This document shows, one piece after another, positions 6,993 to 14,446 of a stretch of DNA of 15,168 nt. Each line of letters opens with the position of its first letter. Within the stretch, counting starts at the first letter, position 1. Origin of the DNA: UBA1672 sp023140905 (lineage in GTDB: Bacteria; Pseudomonadota; Alphaproteobacteria; Micavibrionales; Micavibrionaceae); the NCBI GenBank assembly GCA_030636745.1, contig DAOVWH010000036.1, forward strand, positions 1 through 15,168, in the 5' to 3' direction. The notes under the pieces are model-generated. The model was not told where the DNA came from and searched no databases. It was given only the letters and a program-made list of their open reading frames with translations. A program made the position numbers and the translations under genes.

Positions 6993-8096
6993 ATGTTATC
7001 ATATATACTCAAACGCCTGCTTTTAATGATCCCGACGCTGTTTGGAATTTTACTGATTAGTTTTGTGATTATTCAGTTCGTGCCCGGTGGTCCGGTAGAA
7101 AAAATGATTGCCGATCTGCAAGGCCATGGCACATCCGCTACAGCGCACTTTACGGGTAGTAGTGGCGATATGGGCAGTCCAACAACCGGCAGCAATAGCT
7201 CAGCTCGTAACAGCACTTACAAAGGCGCACAAGGATTAGATCCTGAGTTTATTGCCGAATTAGAAGAGTTATACGGATTTGATAAACCTGCGCCTGTACG
7301 TTTTGGAATTATGCTCAAAAATTACTTAAGCTTTAATCTGGGCGAAAGTTACTATCGCGATGTAAATGTTTTATCACTTATTGCCCAGAAAATGCCTGTA
7401 TCTATTTCTTTAGGACTATGGTCAACGCTTATCATTTATCTGATCTCCATTCCTTTGGGCATCCGCAAAGCTGTGAAAGACGGCACGCCTTTTGACGTTT
7501 GGACAAGCGCGGCTGTGTTTATAGGCTATGCAATCCCCTCCTTTATGTTTGCGATTTTGTTGATTGTGCTATTTGCCGGAGGTCGCTATTTCGATATTTT
7601 CCCCTTGCGCGGCCTGACTTCCGATGGATGGGAAGAATTTAGCTTGCTGTGTAAAATCGGTGATTATGCATGGCATATGGTTTTACCCACCGCAGCAATG
7701 GTCATTAGTGGTTTTGCCTCGCTGACAATGCTGAGTAAAAACTGCTTTCTTGATGAAATTAACAAGCATTATGTTCTAACGGCGCGAGCTAAAGGCCTGT
7801 CTGAGCATCAAGTGCTCTATGGACATATATTCCGCAATGCTATGCTGATTGTGATTGCAGGTTTCCCCGCCGTATTTGTTGCTATATTTTTTACCGGCTC
7901 ACTATTGATTGAAGTGATATTCTCGCTCGACGGCTTGGGATTATTGAGTTATGAAAGCATTATTAACCGCGATTATCCTGTTGTTTTGGGTACGTTATAC
8001 ATTTTCTCTCTCATGAGTATGGTTATGCATTTACTGCGTGATTTAGTCTATGTATGGATTGACCCGCGGATTGATTTCGAAAGCAGGAGTGTGTAA
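6993..8096 (+). CDS. yejB: Peptide ABC transporter permease YejB
   Basis: One of the two inner-membrane permease subunits of the YejABEF peptide importer, 367 residues, close to the E. coli YejB length. The N-terminus MLSYILKRLLLMIPTLFGI with FVPGGPVE is characteristic. A Ser/Gly/Thr-rich periplasmic insert (about 45-75) leads into GAQGLDPEFIAELEELYGFDKP, also a YejB block. Five or so further membrane helices follow, and the cytoplasmic EAA loop includes ARAKGLSEHQVLYGHIFRNA, where the ATPase docks. I place the start at the ATG at 6993 to match family N-termini; in-frame ATG at 6981 and GTG at 6966 would add 4 or 9 residues, and none has a clear Shine-Dalgarno. yejE begins 3 bases after the stop. 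The unusual hairpin region lies immediately upstream. Confidence 0.93.
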   Translation: MLSYILKRLLLMIPTLFGILLISFVIIQFVPGGPVEKMIADLQGHGTSATAHFTGSSGDMGSPTTGSNSSARNSTYKGAQGLDPEFIAELEELYGFDKPAPVRFGIMLKNYLSFNLGESYYRDVNVLSLIAQKMPVSISLGLWSTLIIYLISIPLGIRKAVKDGTPFDVWTSAAVFIGYAIPSFMFAILLIVLFAGGRYFDIFPLRGLTSDGWEEFSLLCKIGDYAWHMVLPTAAMVISGFASLTMLSKNCFLDEINKHYVLTARAKGLSEHQVLYGHIFRNAMLIVIAGFPAVFVAIFFTGSLLIEVIFSLDGLGLLSYESIINRDYPVVLGTLYIFSLMSMVMHLLRDLVYVWIDPRIDFESRSV

Positions 8097-8098
8097 CC

Positions 8099-9139
8099 AT
8101 GGCCCCGCTTTCCCCAATCACCAAACGCAGACTTGCTCAATTTAAAGCCAATAAGCGGGGCTTTTGGAGTTTATGGATATTCTCGGCGCTTTTATTTATT
8201 GCGTTCAACACCGGTTTTATTGCCAATGATAAACCTTTGCTTCTGAGCTATAAGGGTGATTTGTATTTTCCTGTATTTGTAGATTACCCGGAGACAACTT
8301 TTGGTGGTGATTTTGAGACAGAAGCAGAATACCGCGACCCTTATGTCAAAGAGTTAATTATCGGCAAAAACGGTGATGAAGGATGGATGTTATGGCCGCT
8401 TATTCCTTTTTCCTATGACACAATTAATTATGATCTCTCACGACCTGCCCCGACTCCACCTGATACAGTCAACTGGCTTGGCACAGACGATCAGGGACGG
8501 GATGTAGCTGCGCGAGTAATTTACGGTTTTCGTATCTCTGTGCTTTTTGGACTTATTTTAACTTTGATTAGCACGTGTGTTGGCATTGCTGCCGGAGCTG
8601 TGCAAGGCTATTATGGTGGCAAACTTGACCTGTTTATGCAACGTATAATTGAGGTTTGGGCCAGCTTACCATCACTTTACATTCTGATCATTTTTTCTTC
8701 AATGTTTACGCCGGGTTTCTGGAACTTATTGATTATATTGCTGCTCTTTTCATGGATCAAGCTGGTAAATGTGGTAAGAGCAGAATTTTTGCGGGCTAGA
8801 AACTTTGACTACGTACGTGCAGCGCGTGCGCTTGGTATATCCGATATGACTATTATGTGGCGCCATGTTCTGCCTAATGCCATGGTTGCAGCTTTAACCT
8901 ATATGCCTTTTATCCTGACTGCTTCGATTACATCACTCACAGCTCTGGACTTTTTAGGGTTAGGAATGCCGCCGGGTAGTCCGTCTTTGGGTGAGTTGCT
9001 GGCACAGGGGAAAAACAACTTACAAGCACCGTGGCTAGGCATAGCAGCATTCTTTACACTAGCCACAATGCTTAGCCTTTTAACCTTTATCGGTGAAGCT
9101 GTGCGCGATGCTTTTGATCCACGGAAAACCGGCCAATAA
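8099..9139 (+). CDS. yejE: Peptide ABC transporter permease YejE
   Basis: The second inner-membrane permease subunit, 346 residues, similar in length to E. coli YejE. After a first helix (about 22-42) comes a long periplasmic segment with the YejE pattern including ETTFGGDFETEAEYRDPYV and FSYDTINYDL, then WLGTDDQGRDVAARVIYGFR just before the transmembrane core, typical of DppC/OppC-type permeases. The EAA loop is RAARALGISDMTIMWRHVLPNA. AGGAG at 8085-8089 lies 9 bases before the ATG, and only 2 bases separate it from the yejB stop, so the genes form one operon. Confidence 0.95.
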   Translation: MAPLSPITKRRLAQFKANKRGFWSLWIFSALLFIAFNTGFIANDKPLLLSYKGDLYFPVFVDYPETTFGGDFETEAEYRDPYVKELIIGKNGDEGWMLWPLIPFSYDTINYDLSRPAPTPPDTVNWLGTDDQGRDVAARVIYGFRISVLFGLILTLISTCVGIAAGAVQGYYGGKLDLFMQRIIEVWASLPSLYILIIFSSMFTPGFWNLLIILLLFSWIKLVNVVRAEFLRARNFDYVRAARALGISDMTIMWRHVLPNAMVAALTYMPFILTASITSLTALDFLGLGMPPGSPSLGELLAQGKNNLQAPWLGIAAFFTLATMLSLLTFIGEAVRDAFDPRKTGQ

Positions 9140-9158
9140 ATTAAGACAGTTAATAAAT

Positions 9159-10787
9159 ATGGATAAAACACTTTTAGAAATTAGTAACCTTAGCGTTACG
9201 TTTAAAACCCCCGATAAGACTTCCGGCAATGATTTTGATGCCGTTAAAAACGTGAGCTTTAATATCAACCGCGGGCAAACCGTTGCTCTTGTCGGAGAAA
9301 GCGGCTCTGGTAAATCAGTTACAGCTTTATCTGTGATGCAACTTCTCCCCTATCCTACGGCTATCCACAGTGATAAATCTTCTGTTTTATTTCAAGATGA
9401 AGAGTTGATTGGGAAGGATGCCAAATTTATGCGCACTCTTCGCGGACGCAAGATAGGCATGATTTTTCAGGAACCGCAAACTGCGCTCAACCCCTTGCAC
9501 ACAGTAGAAAAGCAAATCGGTGAAGTCCTGAAACTCCATCAAGGAATGAATGATAAACAATCGCGCAAACGTGTAAAAGAATTACTAGAGCTTGTAGGCT
9601 TACCGCAACTCAAAGAGCGCCTTAATGCCTATCCGCATGAGCTGTCAGGAGGACAACGCCAGCGTGTAATGATTGCCATGGCTCTGGCTAATAACCCGGA
9701 CTTGCTAATAGCCGATGAACCAACGACAGCACTTGATGTCACTATTCAGGCACAAATTTTAGACCTCTTGCAAGATTTGCAACAAAAGCTAGGCATGGCG
9801 ATGCTGCTCATCACACATGACTTAAGCATTGTAGAAAAGATGGCTGATTATGTTTGTGTTATGCGCCATGGTGAAATTGTCGAACAAAAAGATACCAAAG
9901 CACTATTTGCAAAACCGCAGCATGACTATACTAATATGCTGCTGAGCACTATCCCGCGCGGCAATGCTTCGGCTTTTGAAAAAGACGCATCAGTGATTTT
10001 CGAGGGACGCGGAGTGAAAGTCCATTTTCCCAAAAAATACAATTTCCTTGGCAAACCTAAAAGCTTTGTCAAAGCTGTAGATAACGTTGATATCACTATC
10101 CGCCGTGGCGAAACGCTAGGTATTGTAGGTGAAAGCGGTTCTGGTAAAAGCACTCTGGGTTATGCAGCATTACGGCTATTAGATGGACAGGGACGCTTGC
10201 TATTTGATGGAACAGATATCTCGACTTATCGCAAAAAAGCAATGCGCCCTCTAAGAGCACGCATGCAAATTGTGTTTCAAGACCCGTTTAGCTCTTTGTC
10301 CCCACGAATGAGCATTGCCCAGATTATTGAGGAAGGCTTAAAACTGCACCGTAAAGATTTAAACGCAGATGAGCGGGACGCTCTTGTAGTGCAAACGCTT
10401 AAAGATGTGCATATGGACCCGGAAACACGCCACCGCTATCCGCACGAGTTTTCCGGAGGACAACGCCAACGCGTAGCAATTGCACGAGCGATGGTGCTGG
10501 CCCCTGAATTAGTGGTTTTGGATGAACCTACAAGCGCTCTGGATGTATCTGTTCAAGCGCAAATCGTAGATCTCTTGCGGGAGTTACAGCAAAAACATTG
10601 CCTGAGTTATATGTTTATCAGCCATGATTTGCGCGTAGTGCGGGCAATGAGCCATTCTTTGATTGTTATGAAAGATGGTCGCGTGATCGAACATGGAAAT
10701 GCTGCGGAAATATTTGCCAATCCCCGCGAGGAATATACAAAAGCTTTGCTTGATGCTGCAATGAATTTAAAAGCGCGTTGTGCTTAA
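9159..10787 (+). CDS. yejF: Peptide ABC transporter ATP-binding protein YejF, two fused ATPase domains
   Basis: The cytoplasmic ATPase of the YejABEF importer, 542 residues with two nucleotide-binding domains in one chain, as in E. coli YejF. Domain 1: Walker A GESGSGKS (46-53), Q-loop near FQEPQ (103-107), signature LSGGQRQR (162-169), Walker B LLIADEP (182-188), H-loop H220. Domain 2: Walker A GESGSGKS (324-331), Q-loop FQDP (373-376), signature FSGGQRQR (431-438), Walker B VVLDEP (452-457), H-loop H489. Both sites look intact, so both should hydrolyse ATP. The ATG at 9159 gives the usual MDKTLLEISNLSVTF start; extending to 9093 would overlap yejE and add 22 residues without family resemblance. 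The gap from yejE is 19 bases. Confidence 0.95.
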   Translation: MDKTLLEISNLSVTFKTPDKTSGNDFDAVKNVSFNINRGQTVALVGESGSGKSVTALSVMQLLPYPTAIHSDKSSVLFQDEELIGKDAKFMRTLRGRKIGMIFQEPQTALNPLHTVEKQIGEVLKLHQGMNDKQSRKRVKELLELVGLPQLKERLNAYPHELSGGQRQRVMIAMALANNPDLLIADEPTTALDVTIQAQILDLLQDLQQKLGMAMLLITHDLSIVEKMADYVCVMRHGEIVEQKDTKALFAKPQHDYTNMLLSTIPRGNASAFEKDASVIFEGRGVKVHFPKKYNFLGKPKSFVKAVDNVDITIRRGETLGIVGESGSGKSTLGYAALRLLDGQGRLLFDGTDISTYRKKAMRPLRARMQIVFQDPFSSLSPRMSIAQIIEEGLKLHRKDLNADERDALVVQTLKDVHMDPETRHRYPHEFSGGQRQRVAIARAMVLAPELVVLDEPTSALDVSVQAQIVDLLRELQQKHCLSYMFISHDLRVVRAMSHSLIVMKDGRVIEHGNAAEIFANPREEYTKALLDAAMNLKARCA

Positions 10788-10845
10788 ATGACATAAAATC
10801 TCATTTTTGTTTGATTTTTCTGTTAAGCCCTGTTAAACACTTATC

Positions 10846-10872
10846 AACTTTTTATAGGATATTCTATAAGTT
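10846..10872. promoter_or_regulatory. Inverted repeat in the rpsU leader
   Basis: AACTT (10846-10850) plus TATAG (10853-10857) pair with CTATA (10864-10868) and AGTT (10869-10872), a 9-bp stem with a 2-base TT bulge and a 6-base loop. It ends 35 bases before the rpsU start, so it may be an operator or a 5' UTR hairpin. It is AT-rich and may be fortuitous. The surrounding stretch 10788-10907 holds no gene. Confidence 0.35.
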
Positions 10873-10907
10873 AACCGTATTTTACAAATTAGAAAGAGGT
10901 GAGCACT

Positions 10908-11114
10908 GTGGTCAGTGTGAACGTTAGAGATAATAATATCGATCAAGCTTTACGCGTTTTGAAGAAAAAAATGCAGCGTGAAGGTATCTTCCGTGAAATG
11001 AAGCTTCGTCGTCATTACGAAAAACCATCTGAGAAAAGAGCACGCGAAGAAGCTGAAGCCATACGTCGTTGTCGCAAGATGGATCGCAAACGTCGCGATC
11101 GTGATGGTTATTAG
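10908..11114 (+). CDS. rpsU: 30S ribosomal protein bS21
   Basis: A small basic protein of 68 residues, the bS21 subunit of the 30S ribosome, which lies near the anti-Shine-Dalgarno region of 16S rRNA and helps translation initiation. The segment VRDNNIDQALRVLKKKMQ followed by EGIFREMKLRRHYEKPSEKRARE is diagnostic, and the C-terminal tail is Arg-rich as expected. I prefer the GTG at 10908: AGAGG (10895-10899) is then 8 bases upstream and the protein begins MVSVNVRDNN as in alphaproteobacterial homologues. The in-frame GTG at 10899 overlaps that ribosome binding site and would add 3 residues. It stands alone, 120 bases after yejF and followed by a terminator, so probably has its own promoter. 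Confidence 0.96.
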   Translation: MVSVNVRDNNIDQALRVLKKKMQREGIFREMKLRRHYEKPSEKRAREEAEAIRRCRKMDRKRRDRDGY

Positions 11115-11141
11115 GTCTATATGACCCTTTTTGAGTTTTAT

Positions 11142-11176
11142 AAAAGCTGCTGTCATAAACATGTCGGCAGTTTTTT
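11142..11176 (+). terminator. Intrinsic terminator after rpsU
   Basis: CTGCTG (11147-11152) pairs with CGGCAG (11165-11170), one G-T wobble, around a 12-base loop, extended by AAAG on the left against TTT on the right. Six T residues follow at 11171-11176. It lies about 30 bases after the rpsU stop, as expected for a Rho-independent terminator. Confidence 0.8.
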
Positions 11177-11268
11177 CGCATATATATTTTTTTTATTTTC
11201 ATATGTATTTGTGTTAAACTTAAAAGTCAAAAAATTTGTCTATAGATAAACAAACACCAAAAACAACC

Positions 11269-12456
11269 ATGCGCCGTAATTTTTCTATCCACCTGTTTTA
11301 TTCTTCCCGCCAGATGAAACTGGTACTACTTGCCTGCTTTAGCGTTGCCGCTATTTGCTTAGCCTCGCTTAATGCCGCTGCGCAATTTGAAGTACCTGTC
11401 GGCGATGGTGAAGAGGTGAAATGGGAACGTCATGAATCCGTATCAGGGGTTTTTGAGACAAAATTCCCCCAGAATTATCAATATAAGGTTTTCCCTTTTC
11501 GTTTTAACAATGAAAAAGTTGCTTTTAGCGTTGATATTTTATCATCACCAGACGGACATAAAATCACAAAAGATAACAACATTATGATTCATGCGGCTCA
11601 AACTTTCGGAAAATCGCTCACAACCAAACAAGCCAAAAAGATTTTAAGCCGGGAATCCGAAAAATATATTTCCTCTGCCGAAAAAATCGGTGGTCTAGTT
11701 ATAGAAAATAAAGACATTGAGTATAAAGGCTTTTTAGGAAAGAATATCTACATAACCTATCTGAATGAAAATGGAGAGAAATTCGGCACTCACGTTCGTC
11801 TTTATGTCACAGATTATTCAAAGATAGAACAAGTTCTTACCACTTCTATGCAAAACATACACACTTACCGTTCGGATGACTTTTTTGAATCATTAAAAAT
11901 ATATGACGGCATTACGTCCTTGGCAAAGCCCAAGAAATTTGGAAATGGTTGGGATGTCTATACATCTAAAAACAATGTGTTTACTGTTAAGCTCCCTCCA
12001 GTAAATGCTGATTTTGTGCCTTACCCACCTAGATCTAAAACTAAACCAACACATGAAAAAATGTATTTCAGCTTTGTTGATCCGGTAACACAGGAAGTTA
12101 TTTACTATAATGTGTATTCTTATAAGCTGGATCGCACAGCAAATTACACAATAGCTAAGCGCATATTATTTTCTCAGCATGTAAAAAAATATGTTAGGAC
12201 AGCGTCTATTGATGGTTTTAAAACAGACGGTATAGCAGGTAAGCAGACAAATATTATAAATGCGAGACTCATCATATCGCCACCTAAAAGCAAGCCATAT
12301 CTAACAACATTATTATTAAATGGACAATATAAGGACAATATTGTTGTTGTTCAGGAAATCTTATCAAGCACTAATCATGCAAAAAGCAAATTACCGTTAT
12401 TATTGCAGAATTCTCTTAAATTCCATCCAGAACAATACAAATATGAGAAACAATAA
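11269..12456 (+). CDS. Exported protein of unknown function with two similar halves
   Basis: I do not recognise this protein. With the ATG at 11269 it has 395 residues and a hydrophobic export segment (about 18-38) ending in NAAA before QFEVP, a likely signal peptidase I site. The in-frame ATG at 11314 would give a textbook 24-residue signal peptide starting MKLVLLACF; a TTG at 11236 is also in frame; none has a good ribosome binding site. Two segments look like repeats: W52 onward (WERHESVSGVFETKFP) matches W228 onward (WDVYTSKNNVFTVKLP) without gaps, and AKKILSRESEKYISSA (122-137) matches AKRILFSQHVKKYVRTA (296-312). Both halves end with a hydrophobic run, then SLKIY or SLKFH. Alternating polar and hydrophobic residues suggest mainly beta structure. 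It lies downstream of a terminator and converges with the peptidase gene, so is probably its own unit. Confidence 0.7.
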   Translation: MRRNFSIHLFYSSRQMKLVLLACFSVAAICLASLNAAAQFEVPVGDGEEVKWERHESVSGVFETKFPQNYQYKVFPFRFNNEKVAFSVDILSSPDGHKITKDNNIMIHAAQTFGKSLTTKQAKKILSRESEKYISSAEKIGGLVIENKDIEYKGFLGKNIYITYLNENGEKFGTHVRLYVTDYSKIEQVLTTSMQNIHTYRSDDFFESLKIYDGITSLAKPKKFGNGWDVYTSKNNVFTVKLPPVNADFVPYPPRSKTKPTHEKMYFSFVDPVTQEVIYYNVYSYKLDRTANYTIAKRILFSQHVKKYVRTASIDGFKTDGIAGKQTNIINARLIISPPKSKPYLTTLLLNGQYKDNIVVVQEILSSTNHAKSKLPLLLQNSLKFHPEQYKYEKQ

Positions 12457-12475
12457 CCTGCCTCTACTAAATAAA

Positions 12476-14335
12476 CTACTTTAGGAGTGCTGTAACGCTG
12501 TCAGAAGATAAAGCTAAGCAACTATCAAGCCATGCGCGCTCTTCATTATTAAGATAAGCAAAAAGGTGAGTTTTCACGCTTCCCAGATATATACCGAGCC
12601 AATTCTTTTCTGCTTCATTAAGCATGTCTGTAATAATAAGTTTGGGATCTAGTGGCGCATAGCTAACCGTTTCAAAACAATAATACCCCTGTTTTTCAGG
12701 ATCATGGCATTCCCGCACTAAAACCAGATTTTCAATACGAATGCCATATTCCCCTTCTTTATAATAGCCTGGTTCATTAGAAACCAGCATACCTGATGAA
12801 AATGTCTTTTTCTCTCGCTGGGAAATCTGCGTTGATTGCTCATGAACACATAAATAGCATCCGACACCATGACCTGTACCATGCGCATAATCCAGTCCGG
12901 CTTCCTGTAGAGATTTTCGCGCCAGAGCATCAATTTGTGCACCTGTTGTATCTTTGGGAAAGACAGCGCTAGCTACAGTAATATGACCTTTAAGTACGCG
13001 TGTGTAGTTTTCCTGCATTTCACGGCTTGGTGTGCCTATAGCCATAGTGCGTGTAATATCCGTTGTTCCCCAGCGGTATTGCCCCCCACTATCGACCAAT
13101 AACAAGCCATCGCCTTTAATCTTACGGCAAGTCTTTTCATTTGCACGATAATGTATAATAGCGCCGTTTCCTGCAAAACCCGCAATAGTTGGAAAGCTTG
13201 GCCCTACATAAGTGCTTCCCGTTTTTCGGAACTGCTCTAACACACGCTCAACGGACATCTCATCCATTTCCTGTTCCATGGATGTATTTTGGTTTTCATC
13301 AACCCATTTAAGAAAGCGCGTAAGAGCAACACCATCTTGTATATGTGCATTATGGATTGCTTCCCGTTCAGATTTTGTTTTCACAGCTTTGGGCAATACG
13401 CATGGATCAGGTACATCAGAAACATCAATACCGGCCTCTTTGACCACTTGCTCAAACCAGATAGGCGTTGCCGAGCGGTCAAGACATAATACAATTTTGG
13501 ATTCTTTCCTTTTTTCACCAGATGATGACAAAATGGTATGAAGTTGCTTAAATCGCCCACGCAAAGCATCAAAGCCATAAATCCTCAAGCGAACTCCCAG
13601 CTTTTCAGTAATATCACGGGTCAGCTTGGCCGGATCAATAAACCAGTCCACGCTACCATCATCATGCAACAGAACATAAGATAGACATAAAGGAGAATAC
13701 TCGATATCCGCACCACGTATATTAAGGAGCCAGCATATTGAGTCCAATGCACTTATCAAGCATGCTGCTGCTCCCTTTTCTCTAAGTTTAGCCGCTATCC
13801 CGTCGCACTTCTCCGATGCTGTTTTCCCGGCTATTTCATCTGGAAATAAACTGAGCTTGGCACTTGGTCTAGCTGGTTGGTCAAACCACAAAGCATCAAT
13901 CAGGTTACGTGAGCATGGCACAAGCGTAATAGATTTTTCCTTACAGTGTTTGTTTATTTCCTCAATTTGCAAAGGCGTATGTAACCAAACATCATAACCA
14001 ATACGGCTTTTTTCCGGAGCATGAGCGGCCAACCACTCACCTATTGTTGTTTTTGTGCTGTCTTCGAGATCAAAAAGCGTAGTATCCACTTCTTCACGTA
14101 ATTGCAACGTATAGCGTCCATCGCTCATAATTACGGCTTTTTCCGGTAAGATAACGATATTGCCCGCACTTCCGGTAAAGCCGCTAATCCATGCCAGCCG
14201 CTGCGCATAAGGCGCTATAAACTCCCCTTGAAATTCGTCTGTGCGCGGAATAATATAGCCATCTATATCTTCTTTTAAAATTTCTTTGCGTAAAAGTAAT
14301 ACTCTGTCTTGATAAATGGGTGTGTTTTCTGGCAT
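12476..14335 (-). CDS. Aminopeptidase P family protein (M24B metallopeptidase)
   Basis: A 619-residue protein of the long, three-domain Xaa-Pro aminopeptidase type, which removes an N-terminal residue preceding proline. Two creatinase-like N-terminal domains (about 1-315) include RTDEFQGEFIAPY and WISGFTGSAGN. The C-terminal pita-bread catalytic domain (about 320-560) carries all five expected metal ligands: D415 in VDSGGQY, D426 in TTDITRT, H489 in GTGHGVG, E521 in SNEPGYY and E535 in IRIEN. H395 and H498 match other conserved active-site histidines. The C-terminal extension ends with a conserved-looking ENLV to WL region typical of the long form. No signal peptide is seen, so it is cytoplasmic, where it could finish degrading imported proline peptides. 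It is divergent from mipZ and convergent with the exported protein gene, with only 19 bases between stops. Confidence 0.94.
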   Translation of the reverse strand: MPENTPIYQDRVLLLRKEILKEDIDGYIIPRTDEFQGEFIAPYAQRLAWISGFTGSAGNIVILPEKAVIMSDGRYTLQLREEVDTTLFDLEDSTKTTIGEWLAAHAPEKSRIGYDVWLHTPLQIEEINKHCKEKSITLVPCSRNLIDALWFDQPARPSAKLSLFPDEIAGKTASEKCDGIAAKLREKGAAACLISALDSICWLLNIRGADIEYSPLCLSYVLLHDDGSVDWFIDPAKLTRDITEKLGVRLRIYGFDALRGRFKQLHTILSSSGEKRKESKIVLCLDRSATPIWFEQVVKEAGIDVSDVPDPCVLPKAVKTKSEREAIHNAHIQDGVALTRFLKWVDENQNTSMEQEMDEMSVERVLEQFRKTGSTYVGPSFPTIAGFAGNGAIIHYRANEKTCRKIKGDGLLLVDSGGQYRWGTTDITRTMAIGTPSREMQENYTRVLKGHITVASAVFPKDTTGAQIDALARKSLQEAGLDYAHGTGHGVGCYLCVHEQSTQISQREKKTFSSGMLVSNEPGYYKEGEYGIRIENLVLVRECHDPEKQGYYCFETVSYAPLDPKLIITDMLNEAEKNWLGIYLGSVKTHLFAYLNNEERAWLDSCLALSSDSVTALLK

Positions 14336-14446
14336 TGTGCTATTTCTCTTAGACTTTTAAAAACGAGTGTAAAATCCTAATCAATTAGATTAAGTCTCTA
14401 ACTGTGTATTTTAGACTCAAACAACTGAAAGGGTAGCGCGAAGCTC
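14336..14446. promoter_or_regulatory. Divergent intergenic region between the peptidase gene and mipZ
   Basis: These 111 bases must hold the starts of both transcripts. TTAGACT occurs at 14349-14355 and 14411-14417, and AAGTCT at 14392-14397 is an inverted copy of the core, AGACTT at 14351-14356. In the middle CTAAT (14377-14381) and ATTAG (14384-14388) form a short palindrome, and TAATC (14378-14382) and GATTA (14388-14392) an alternative one. One GANTC site, GACTC at 14414-14418, could be methylated by CcrM if that enzyme is present. I could not assign -35 and -10 boxes with confidence. Confidence 0.35.

Noticed and set aside
6956..7060. Short frame starting MDLSALRYYDRK before and across the yejB start
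   Set aside because: No ribosome binding site, it overlaps well-supported yejB coding sequence, and nothing in it is recognisable. A leader peptide is possible but unsupported.
9093..9158. Upstream extension of yejF overlapping yejE
   Set aside because: The extra residues do not resemble YejF; the ATG at 9159 gives the family start.
10786..10815. AAATGA/TCATTT hairpin with T-rich tail after yejF
   Set aside because: The stem is only 6 bp and mostly A-T with a 9-base loop; a terminator here is plausible but not supported.
10823..10836. TTAA-N6-TTAA upstream of rpsU as a CtrA box
   Set aside because: The spacing is 6 and not the canonical 7, and the region is very AT-rich.
10841..10849. DnaA-box-like TTATCAACT upstream of rpsU
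   Set aside because: Only 7 of 9 bases fit the consensus and it is a single site; no origin features are near.
12462..12487. Hairpin between the convergent exported-protein and peptidase genes as a bidirectional terminator
   Set aside because: CTC-CTAAA with TTTAG-GAG needs a 2-base bulge, is AT-rich and has no T tract on either strand.
13212..13541. Plus-strand open frame inside the peptidase gene
   Set aside because: It lies wholly opposite a conserved coding region, has no ribosome binding site and no recognisable motif; a shadow frame.
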